64,000 nt of DNA from contig NC_066837.1 of assembly GCF_001640805.2 (NCBI RefSeq), positions 26,846,789 through 26,910,788 of the forward strand, read 5' to 3'. Made by a program: the position numbers and the translations under genes. The notes beneath the pieces are model-generated. The model saw nothing but the letters and a program-made list of their open reading frames with translations. It ran no database searches and was not told the origin of the DNA. Origin of the DNA: Lates calcarifer. Taxonomy: Eukaryota > Chordata > Actinopteri > Centropomidae. Each line of letters starts with the position of its first letter. The first letter of the stretch is position 1. Below are positions 49,886 through 59,844 of this stretch, piece after piece.

Positions 49886-50315
49886 TAAAGGATTAGTTAA
49901 AAATGTTGGGGAATATGCTTTTTTGCTACCTCTCTTTTTTGAACACTAAGAACTGTAATGCTCCCTAAAAACACCTTTTATCTTTTCTGTGTGATCGTAC
50001 ACAAATGTAAAAATGACAGTTTGCAGTTTTAGCAGGAGTTAACTGCAACAACCAACAACAGCCAGACATAGTAAATGTACATGTTATCATGAAGTCTTGT
50101 CATCACAGTAAGGTTGCCAGATTTGGTGCCATTGTGGATGTACATTAGCCTGCACTAAAACATATTCTCACTGACTCTGGTTGACTCTAGCAACCAGAGC
50201 CATAGCTAAAGATTCTAAACAGAATCAGTGGTTTGGCTGATCAATCTTCTCAGCTAACCTCCAGAAAGAAAGCAAATAAGTGCATTTGCCAAATGAATAT
50301 GCAATAAACATTCCT
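49886..50315. mobile_element. palindromic MITE-like element
   Basis: Left end TTTAAAGGATTAGTTAAAAA, GTTGGGGAATATGCTTTTTT, GCTACCTCTC. The right end, read in reverse complement, runs GGAATGTTTATTGCATATTC, then GGCAAATGCACTTATTTGC, TTTCTTTCTGGAGG. The ends are diverged inverted repeats around about 330 bp of non-coding sequence. I recognise the motif as a common fish repeat with further fragments at 11785 and 23150. No transposase. Confidence 0.55.
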
Positions 50316-50565
50316 GCCTTCTGTCATGTTTACCAAACAAAAGGGGGACTATATGAGCCTGCATCTCAGGCTATTCAAACTGATGGATAGGTGATGGGGG
50401 TAACGAGTGCCTGATGTGGTTTTCTCAAAACAGTCGACTTTTGTACTGCCTCTGTGTTTCTGCGCTGTAACTAAGCTGCAAAATATATAAACCATATGCT
50501 CATCTTACAAATGTTAGAAATGGAGTGACCTTTTGAATCTCTCCTGTTTTTTTCCACCCTCTCAG

Positions 50566-50671
50566 ATCCCAGAGGAGCATGACCTCGAGAGCCAGGTGAG
50601 GATGGAGCGGCAGTGGAGGTTCCTGAGAAATGCTCGCGTGAGAAGGCAGAGCAGAAGTATCACGCAAAGAG
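50566..50671 (+). CDS. rptor: rptor e18: basic helix before WD40 blade 1
   Basis: Encodes 35 codons plus one base, IPEEHDLESQVRMERQWRFL then RNARVRRQSRSITQR. Charged, probably helical. It aligns with human IPEEHDLESQ..RFLRNSRVRRQ as I recall it. Acceptor CTCAG, donor GTTAGT. Ends in phase 1 with the Gly codon split to e19. Confidence 0.97.
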
Positions 50672-51474
50672 GTTAGTAACACACACAAACACAGATGTAT
50701 TCCCTTACACACATGAATAAAACCAAAACTGAAATTCTTTTAAAAACAAAAAGACATTTACATTTAACAACGCTCTCTGTATTTAAGATCAGTCAATTAA
50801 TCTCTGAGGGGAAATTCACATGTGAGAAATATGCAGGTATAAAGAACTGTGGACTGCACTATAAATGAAGAATTCATTTGAAGATATTACTTGAAAATTA
50901 AATTAAATCAGTTTTCAAAATGTCATCCCAGGTTTTAATCTCATTACCATTAGATGACATGACTGCTCCCATATCTTGTAAAAGGCAGATTTATAAATGG
51001 AGCACATTTCATACACAAGGCCATTCAGTGTGATTAACATATGCACGGAACGTCAAAATCACAGAGATAACGGTAGAAAAGCATGAGACAATAATAGTAA
51101 AAGGAGGTAAAATACTGTCAATACTGTTCTCAAAAAAGATGAAACATGCATGTTTGAAATGATAACAAAACATCCATAAAATGTAAAGCTCAAAATGGAT
51201 CAGATGAGTGAGTTTGATATGAAAGGGGGTGACATCCTCCAATTATCAGACAACTCTATTGGTCTGTTTTAGTTTCTTTCAGCTCATTGTTTTTGTTTTA
51301 TGATATATTCTGTCTTTGGCTTATTTTACCACTCTCAGCAACCATGTTTTCAGCAGCAGCACCATTCAGCTAAAAAAAACAAAAGGACCAAAACACAGAT
51401 GAACCAAATTTACAGCTATCTGCTCAGCACCAAATGACACCCAGGCTAAGTTACCAATTAGCTGAAAGAAAGAA

Positions 51475-51536
51475 TATATATATATATATATATATATATA
51501 TGGGGAGAGAGAGAGCGAGAGAGAGAGAGAGAGAGA
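51475..51536. repeat. compound (TA)n(GA)n microsatellite
   Basis: About 13 TA units followed by GGGGA and a GA repeat with one GC interruption. Confidence 0.97.
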
Positions 51537-53763
51537 TGCGAATGCAAAAGGCAAAGGAGTCCTCTCTGATCAGTAGCTCTGTTATAAGCAGTATCAGAAA
51601 CAGTGTTGAGATAACAGTCTGGAATCCAGACGGTCTAAAAAAAAAAAGGTCAAGCTGGGACACACACCAGGTGTACAGCTCTGTTTCAGGCATGTGATTT
51701 GCAGTGATGAGAGAGGATTGATTGATCATCAGCTCGTAGTCAGAAGCAACCCTGTTTATGAGTCACAGGACTCCCCTCACACACATACTCAGACACACCA
51801 ACCTGCACATTAAAGAGCCCAGCGTGCTAGCATATACACAGACTTCCCAAGTGAAGTCAGAGCTTTCTCAAACAGAATAGCTAACACCTCCAACGTCATT
51901 GGCAGCCCCCTCCACACATACACACACGTGCGCTCACATACACACACACAGTGTCACGAGGCGATTGGCGTCAGAGCTAAGGCTTGCTCACGCACGTCTC
52001 TCCCTCTCTTTCTGACTGCTTGCTAAATCATTGAATTCCCTTCTATCTTCAGTTTTTTGAAAGAAAAGAGAAGTAGTAGGGTTGCCCTCATTCAGTCTCT
52101 TCCCTCCAGAGAGAAACGAGACGAGAGGAGAGGAGGAGGGAGGGTGAGATGGAGGGAGAGAAAGACTTGAGGACGAAGGAGGCGAGAAGGAGGCAGCAAA
52201 GCTAGGAATAAGAAGATTTTCACTTGGTTTTTCTTCTCTTGTTGATGCAAAATTAACCACATCAGCATGCAGCTCTAAAGTCCTCAGGGTAGTTTCAGAT
52301 TTTATAGTACTTCCATATCGAAGAAACCATCAGACAACACCAACAAAAGCAAATCAATGATGATCTAGTATGTACTTTTCCCTCCAACTGCATATTTCCA
52401 TCACAGCTGCATCTGTGATGAATTCTTGATGGATTTTTTCCTCATTTTTCTTCATCTCATCATGGTGGTCTCAAGAGTGTGTTCAGGTAGCCAAGGACAG
52501 GCTGGCAAACCGACTTGTGTTGTTGCCATGACAACATATGATGAGCCAGTGAACTTATCAGTTGCACTGGCGCGTTGTTACACTCATATCAAAACTTGCC
52601 ACAGGGATACACATCTAGTATCTACACCGTTTTTCTCACTGTCTTGAATTTCCAACCATATATCGTGTCACATGTTTACTTCCCTTTTCTTGCTTTGCCT
52701 TAAATTCCACCATTGTTATTTCTTAACAACAACTTAGCGTCTGTAATCCTTGCTTTTTTCCCCCCATGCTGAGTAATTAATTCCAGTAAATTGTGTTTAG
52801 AAAAGTATATTTCTGTTCTTTTTGTCTTTTTTCTTTTCTGCTCTATTTGCAGCTACATATTAGCCAGTTTCCCCACTGACATGATCTAGTTTCATCTTAA
52901 TTTAGAAATATATTTTTAACAACAACTTGAATTAGTCATCCTCAATCACCAGAATTTTAAGCCACTGCCTGCCCTCCTACAACCAGTGTATTTAAGATTT
53001 GATCTTTGTATAGCTGTCTGAAGTAAGCATACAGATGTACAGACTGAGTTTCAGGACAGCATTAGGGCCCTTGCTATGAATGTTGGGAAATTAAAGTTTT
53101 ATGCTGTCTAGACCCTCTAGTTATATCAAACATTTAAGGTTTTCAGATTTTCCAGTATAAGGTGTTGCACACATTTTAGATCACAGGAGCTCTACATTTA
53201 CTTACTGTCGTACCAAAAACAGCAATAATGATTCAGTTATTGCCTGTGTAACCAAAGCCTGACATATTTCATTCCTCTGTGCTGTAAACCTTATTAAAAC
53301 ACATGAACGTTGGCACTGGGGGACATTTTCATTTGTTACCACAAACACACACATTTCATTATTTTGACTGAATCACATGTGCATACACATACAGCCCTGC
53401 TGCTTTATAAACTCAAATATAGAACAACAAATGTGTATTAACCCACTGCTGAAAATAGTCTCCAACTATATACTACCTCCTGATTGAGTGATGTTTGATA
53501 AAAAATTGCAGTGCCTAGATGTTTTAGGAATTTTTAAAGTCTTTTTTAAAAATGAAATAATATATTCTAAGACATTTAAAATGTTTATGTCTTTAGTAGT
53601 AACCAGTGGGTGTGGGCTGAGCCACAGGCAGGGTGGGGAAATCAGAAAGTACTGAGAGACGAGCTAACACCTCTGTATGTTATATGGTGAAGCAGAAGCA
53701 GAATTAAAAATTGAACCAGGGATGATCACAGGATTTAAAGCAATAAGCAACACCATGATTGAA

Positions 53764-54097
53764 GGATAACTCTGGTATTTTTGAACCTGGGCCTTATTTT
53801 CCCATGTTTTTGGGTGTAAATGATTGATACGGACAAAATCTTGGTCCTAGCAGAACATGGGAGTTACCACTGTCTTGATCACTTAGTTTGTTAGTGTTAC
53901 TGACTGACCTTCAGTGGTGGAAGAAGTATTCAGATCCTTTGCATGAAATAAACTTACAACATAACAACACAAGCAAACTAACTATTATGCTCAGTAAAAT
54001 TAATTGTTTGTTAAATTGTTTTTGACCCTAGCCATCATTTATACCCAAAAACATGGGAAAATAAGATGCAGGTTCAAAAAACTGAGTTACAGTTTAC
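53764..54097. mobile_element. foldback MITE-like element with ~60-bp inverted ends
   Basis: The left arm has TTTTTGAACCTGGGCCTTAT then TTTCCCATGTTTTTGGGTGT and AAATGAT (53764-53827). The right arm is its imperfect reverse complement, ATCATTTATACCCAAAAACA then TGGGAAAATAAGATGCAGGT (54034-54097). The interior of about 210 bp is non-coding. Length and layout fit a MITE. The arm sequence is familiar from fish genomes. Confidence 0.75.
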
Positions 54098-54211
54098 CTA
54101 CTGTAATGCATCTGTTTTGATCTCTGCCAGACAGCTTGATAATATACAAATGAAGACTAAGCAGAAGATGGTGAGAAGCTTTTGCCTGTTGGACTGTGTG
54201 CAAAGCTGCTT

Positions 54212-54240
54212 CCATGTAATAATATAAAAATATTACATGG
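54212..54240. repeat. small hairpin CCATGTAATA/TATTACATGG
   Basis: A perfect 10-bp inverted repeat with a 9-nt AT-rich loop. Too small to be assigned a role. Confidence 0.7.
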
Positions 54241-54455
54241 GCGTAGTACAGGCCTGTAATGTACCAAACTCCAAAAAGTATCTGTAATGTAACTATGACT
54301 ATATGTGCAGGAGCTTCCTGCTGTAGAAGAGTGAAAATTTCACAGATTCAGGATTGGTCATTTCAGCTGCAGTGGGAATCAAGAAATTCTCCTCCTTTTT
54401 ACAAATGGTCCATTTCTGGCTTTACACCCCACCCCCACCCCACCCTCCATTACAG

Positions 54456-54570
54456 GTGTTTCCCGTCTGGATGATCAAATATTCATCAACCGCAACCCCG
54501 GAGTACCGTCTGTTGTGAAGTTTCACCCTTTCAACACCTGCATCGCTGTGGCAGACAAGGACAGCATCTG
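54456..54570 (+). CDS. rptor: rptor e19: WD40 propeller, first blade
   Basis: Encodes (G)VSRLDDQIFINRNPGVPS, then VVKFHPFNTCIAVADKDSI and TG of a split Cys codon. The KFHPF..CIAVADKDSI pattern is a WD40 inner strand. Acceptor ATTACAG after a CCCCA-rich tract (54427-54447); donor GTCAGG, weak at +3. 115 bp. Confidence 0.97.
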
Positions 54571-54708
54571 GTCAGGGACACATAACAAACTCTCGAGCTG
54601 AAAACAAAAATCAGTTTTATATCAAAGACAGCCGTTATGTAAATGATTCTGTTTCAAATTTGATGCTTCAAAATTATTGTCTGAAGACTGTGTGTATGTC
54701 TACTGTAG

Positions 54709-54833
54709 TTTCTGGGACTGGGAGAAAGGCGAGAGGTTGGACTACTTCTACAACGGGAACCCTCGTTACACTCGCATCACTGCCATGGAGTACCTGAATG
54801 GACATGACTGTTCATTACTTCTCACTGCAACAG
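54709..54833 (+). CDS. rptor: rptor e20: WD40 propeller
   Basis: Encodes (C)FWDWEKGERLDYFYNGNPR, then YTRITAMEYLNGHDCSLLLTAT plus one base. FWDW closes the first blade; the strands before LLLTAT begin the next. The upstream intron is only 138 bp (54571-54708), the shortest here. Acceptor CTGTAG, donor GTTTGA (weak). Reading through this donor gives a longer false frame into the intron. Confidence 0.97.
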
Positions 54834-55884
54834 GTTTGAAACTCACAAACACAAACACACACACAATGAAAAGTCAAGAAAATGCAGTACTGCGCAGACT
54901 AAAAACTCAAGTTAGTAAATTAGTCAAATTTTCCTTGAGTGAGCAGCTCAAGTGTTCACGCCCACCAGCACAGTGGAAATCGCAAAGAGACTCATTTGTA
55001 GCAGCAACAAGCCTTAAACACTTGACTCTTACCCCCACAAACACAAATACACAAAACACTTCTGTGTATTCATCATCATTCATCAACAGAGCAAAGCAAT
55101 TACCCTCCATGGCTTTAACTTCATAACCCAGAGGAACTGTGGAAAACAACTACATTAAAACATACACAGAAACACATTTACATTTGTCTTTGTTTTATCT
55201 TAGTGTAACATTAAACTAAGAATGAATGCCATATTTCATTGCACGCCTCCTGAAATTAATACATTTGAATTCCATCTCATCAAAATGTAATGTGCACTTA
55301 TTCATTGTCTCTCCATCAACCACACTCTGAAGGATATTAGGGAAGACATTAGTTATAAGAGAATATATAGAATTAAAAAGGTAAAACACTGAATGTAAAT
55401 CAAGTGGAGACTTTTATTATTATTTCACTGAAATAGCTTCCTCATCAGAGCACATGGACGTGTTTTATCTTTTGCTCTGTGTCTTATCTCTGTTTCAGAT
55501 ACATGGTTCAGACAGGTTTTTAGGGTTAGAGACTCCTGCTTCATTTTGTTTCTCACTGATGAGATACTGTCAGGCATTTTTAAGATGCTCCTCTACACTC
55601 TCTATTGATTCTTTGAGAAGTGTCTGTTGTGTTCATGGTCAAGTCACGTGTGTGTGTTGCATGTTTTTTAAAGAGTCTGAGAATCAATCTTCTGCACAGT
55701 TTAACTTCCCTTCCAACCCATTACGAATACAAACAAGTTTGAGTCTATTCGCTGTACCTCCTTCTGCCTTAGCCTTTGTTCCTCACAGTATCTCTTTATC
55801 CACTTTCCTTTCCTGGCTCTCATTCTTCACTTCCTTCTCTGTATCCTTATGTCTCCATCCGCCACCCTTCCTCCTTCTTTTCAG
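54834..55884 (+). other. rptor: rptor intron between e20 and e21
   Basis: 1.05 kb with no repeat or exon that I can support. It ends in a strong pyrimidine tract (CCTTCCTCCTTCTTTTCAG). Confidence 0.85.
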
Positions 55885-55986
55885 ATGATGGAGCGTTACG
55901 CATCTGGAAGAACTTTGCTGACCAGAAGAACCCAGAGATGGTGACAGCGTGGCAGGGTCTTTCTGACATGCTGCCCACTACCCGAG
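55885..55986 (+). CDS. rptor: rptor e21: WD40 propeller, second blade
   Basis: Encodes (D)DGALRIWKNFADQKNPEMV, then TAWQGLSDMLPTTR plus one base. DGALRIW is a WD40 strand end. Human Raptor, as I recall, has one more residue (ADLEKNPE against ADQKNPE). Acceptor TTTCAG, donor GTCAGC, weak. The next constitutive exon of the family (starting AGMVVDWEQ) is not in this window, so e21 joins either e22 or an exon beyond 64000. Confidence 0.97.
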
Positions 55987-58900
55987 GTCAGCCCTCTGCC
56001 AGCATTCACAGTAAAGATCAGCGCTCTATTTTACTATGTGATTCCCCACCCACCCATGCTCCCACAGTACAGTATTTCCTGTGATACCTCGCCAACTGCC
56101 CCACTGTCCACCCCATCTCAGTATTACTCCCACACCTCCCCACCAACAGAGCACCCAAGTAGGGCAGGAGCTGACTGCATTTTCCAGTTCTGAGTCCTTT
56201 GGCTTTTAAACTTTTTGGACCAAATGAACCTTTAACTGAAAAGTAATTTACCCAGTGGGTGTCTTGGTTAACAGTCTGAAATGAGGTATATTGTCGGTAA
56301 AACCTGGACTTTGGTATGTATTCTGAGACAAAATAAACATCTCTGTAAAGTCTGCTGCTTTAAAATTGGCCTATGTCACTTTAATTAAACAGCAGCTAAC
56401 ATGGCCACAGTTGACAATTACGACATAATTCTAAATGCTAAAAGGTAGCCAAACATTAGCACAATAATCATCAGTCATAAAGTTAGTGAACTGACTCAGT
56501 ATTGTCAGTCATAATAGAATTAGCTACCTAATGTTTGCTAACAAAAGCTATTGAAATTGATTAACTTAAGTAAGGTTGCATTTTATGATTGATGACTGTA
56601 TGATGTTATTTCTAACAGGAGTGTGTTATTTCCCACATTCAGAAGTGACATAGTCACCCTCTAAATTGCCCAACAAAACTAGTTTCTAACAAAAGGCTAA
56701 CAGTCATATAAACTGAACTACACTAGGTTTGCCTAAAGAGTCTTTTAATTCTAAATAAAAAGTAAGTGTGATAAAAGGTTTTAAGTTAGGGTAGCCTACC
56801 ATTAGCTTTTTAATAATCTTTTGTCAGTCTCCTTTCTAATAATCTAATATTTCTAATAATCTGTTATATTTGTGCTTTAATGCTGCTAAGCAATGTTAGT
56901 TGCAGTGATGAGTTGTGTAAATTAAATCACATAACAAATTGTTAGCCCATGCTTTACACTTCAACTTATTTGTTGTTAGTTGTTCTGACGGTCAGAATTT
57001 ATTCTCTGAATAAAATGTGACACCAGGATTTTTAAATGACAGAAACTTCAGCACAAGAACTCACCAACCCTGTAAATTCCAGGGAAGTTGAAATACACAC
57101 CAAATGCAATAGCACAGCATATGCCTTAAAGATATTTTCATTCTGAAGTTTTTAGTGATGCAAAGAAAGTAGCAGATGCTGAACCTTCGACAATGTGCCA
57201 GAGCTATTCTGATTACTGAATTTATGGTAGCGCACAGTGGGTTGTCATAAGAAGCAGGTCAGCGTTGTCAGTATGTTATGAGCACATACAGACCAGACCA
57301 CTACACCTTTAAGACCAGTAGAGTACGTCACATACTGTCCTAACATGAACTGATTTGACCTGATGCAATAAAGTGAAAAATGAACCCAAAGTTCAGCACT
57401 AATTCCACACTGTTGTAGCCTGTTTCTGTCACATTGGTGACAGGTTTTGAATCAGGAGTCTGAATTTAGATCCATCACCCAAAGTAAATGTAATGCTAAT
57501 TTAAAGCCTGTTATCAGCCTCACCTGTCTTACCCTGTCACATTTGTCATATCCATCATATACCTGTCATATCTGACAAAGTTGGAGTTGGTTTAACTTGT
57601 TGGGAGGCCTATATACAGTCGGGTTATTTACGAACACAAAATGAATCATGAAGTGCAACAGGTTATTACTCATTCTTTACTTGGAGGGTTGTTTGTCATG
57701 CATCAATATAATTGATCATTTTAAACTTAGACTGTGGACATTGGTGGATTTTCTGCTGTTTACCTTCTGTGTTGACACACTTCCATAATTTGTGGAGTTA
57801 TTTGCAAATATTTGAACTGGGTCTGACACCCACAGTACATACTTGTCAGAGACACCCACCCACATCTGTGTTGCACTGGGTTACTCACTCTCTCACTGTT
57901 CCACATTTTTGCCTCAAGCGTTTCTCAGCCACCATTTCTAGGACAGGGACGTTTTTTCTGGGAAACTGTGACAGCTGTAGGAATAATTGAAAGGACTTGA
58001 TAACCTGTTCAGTAAATGCAATAATTAATAATAATACCACCTTTTGTCTGTTTTAAAAAAGTTTTAAAATGATCTGTGACCTTGCAAATTCACATGAGCA
58101 CACATAACAACAGTCTTGTGTGTGTGGACAGCTTCCAGATAGTATTTTTAGAATATGTTTCATATAGAATAAGACACATATTTGGTTAATTGGTAGCAAC
58201 TAGAGCCGAGCTGTCAGGATGGTTGACTCACTGGCTGACTGAGAGGTGTGGACTACACAGTGCGTGCACATATGTGGCTCACATCATTACAAAGCCACAG
58301 AGTCACCAGAGCTCTGTGGGGACCCACAGAGGGGTGACACACTTAACTAGTATCACTGTCTGTGTGACTCTCACACACAAATCGCCCTGAGAGAGTCTTC
58401 CTCTGTGGAGGACTCTCCCGCAGTGAGCCAAAGCCTTGTTTTCACTAAGACTTTAACATTTAATGGTGTGCTTGTTATCCTGGGTGTGTCATTAGTGACA
58501 GTCGCTGTGTGGCTACTGCATTTGGACAGCAGCAGCGGCATCAATTTTAATATAAACAGCCACTCGGCTGACATCTTTCCAGGAGAAGTTTGCTGAAGAG
58601 TCCAGCTTCAACTCACTGTGTTCAAATATTTTTTAAAATTTGGCAGGAAACTTCAAAAACATTAGAAATCTCACACACACACAGTTTTCCCAGTTGCATT
58701 CACACACACCACCTCCCCTCCTGGCTCACCAATCAGATTAGAGTTATAACCATTACTTGGAATGCCTTTCAGATGGAGCACAATAATTATATGTTTGTGT
58801 TTTGAATTTTTAAGATTTTCAGCATTGCCTCAGCTGCATTAATAATGTAAGACCCGATGAAATATTACACAAGTCTGTCTTTGTGCTGGCTAAAACCTGC

Positions 58901-59796
58901 TCTGCCTCTGAAGGCAGTTACTACAAGATTGTGAACATTTCTCAAGGAGATGCTGGCAGGCACAGACACTCTCACAAACACACCTGCACAACCTGTCCTC
59001 CCTCATCCCGTCCCTGTCGTCCAATAACATGCTTGTGTGCTGTTTTTCATCAGTGAACCATCTCTGTAGACTTTGTCTGTCTGGCTTCTTGATACTTTGC
59101 TGGTTCTTTGATATTGTTTTGTGTTTGTTCCCCCTCAAGAGCAAGGCTGAACAAGGCAGTAAACAGTTTGCCCCATGATATACATCTCCACAACAACATC
59201 TTGCTATGACACATCACAATCATCATGTATTTTAATTTCATGTAATTACAAGTTACATTGTGTAAAATGAATGGATCTAACCACACACAGTTTCATACCC
59301 AGTTAAATGATTTCCATATGTCCTTTTCACTGTTGACCAAAGCCTCATTCCCATGGGCACTTATACTCAGAGTCCTCTCTAGTCCTGCAGTAGGTCCGCC
59401 CTTCCTGCTTTTTGCCCTGCGGTGAAGGGATTTGGGATTCTGTGTCTTGCAGGCTTAGAGGTTGGGGACTCTGTACAGACTCCACATCCTCTCTTTGTGA
59501 TGCAGAGGCAGCAGCTCAGCTCATGCCTCAGTCTCGCTCCTTTCATTCTTTGATCCTGGCATATCACTGTTAGCCATCTGGGAGATGACATGCTGGGAAG
59601 TAGCAGCCTTGTTCATCCCTCAGCTGTTTGAATGCATGTGGAGTATACTCATGAAGCCCTACTTTTTAAGTGTGTGAATGTGTGGGTCTGCATGCACAGG
59701 GGTCCTTGCTAATTTGTTGCTTGCTTTGTTGCATTCCTGCTCTCCTCCTTCCCCCTACCCCCTCCTCCCCCCTTCCATTTGCCCCCCCGCTCGCAG
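55987..59796 (+). other. rptor: rptor intron between e21 and e22
   Basis: 3.8 kb, mostly AT-rich unique-looking sequence. No strong repeat or ORF; frames here are short. It ends in a long C/T tract with poly(C) runs before e22. Confidence 0.8.
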
Positions 59797-59844
59797 GTCT
59801 GGCCAGAAGGGTCTCCATCTATCTTGACAGGAGTAAGCAAGGAG
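59797..59844 (+). CDS. rptor: rptor e22: candidate 48-nt cassette exon in the WD40 region
   Basis: Between GCTCGCAG and GTGAGT lie 48 bases, open in the phase left by e21, reading (G)LARRVSIYLDRSKQG. Both borders are phase 1, so inclusion adds 16 residues without changing frame and skipping restores the human-like TTRG-AGMVVD junction. Acceptor and donor are strong, with a long C/T tract upstream and a consensus donor. The peptide is not in the human reference Raptor as I recall it. It includes RRVS, a basophilic-kinase-like motif. I infer an alternatively spliced exon; it could also be a chance ORF with good splice sites. Confidence 0.72.

Larger units (their letters stand above)
46343..50565 (+). 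other. rptor: rptor intron between e17 and e18
   Basis: 4.2 kb. Purine-rich block 47080-47620, very long (GT)n (47765-47870), Tc1-like 3' fragment (48679-48915), (TC)n(AC)n (48984-49050) and a palindromic MITE-like element (49886-50315). No exon or gene; the minus-strand frame at 47082-47483 is a product of the purine-rich block. Confidence 0.85.
50672..54455 (+). other. rptor: rptor intron between e18 and e19
   Basis: 3.8 kb. (TA)n(GA)n at 51475-51536, purine-rich GAGG block near 52080-52210, foldback MITE-like element 53764-54097, small hairpin 54212-54240 and a C-rich acceptor tract. No gene found. Confidence 0.85.

Noticed and set aside
54677..55126. 149-codon + strand open frame
   Set aside because: Its middle is exon e20 (54709-54833). 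The remainder is read-through of the flanking introns and has no Raptor likeness, and the e20 peptide continues in e21 after splicing.
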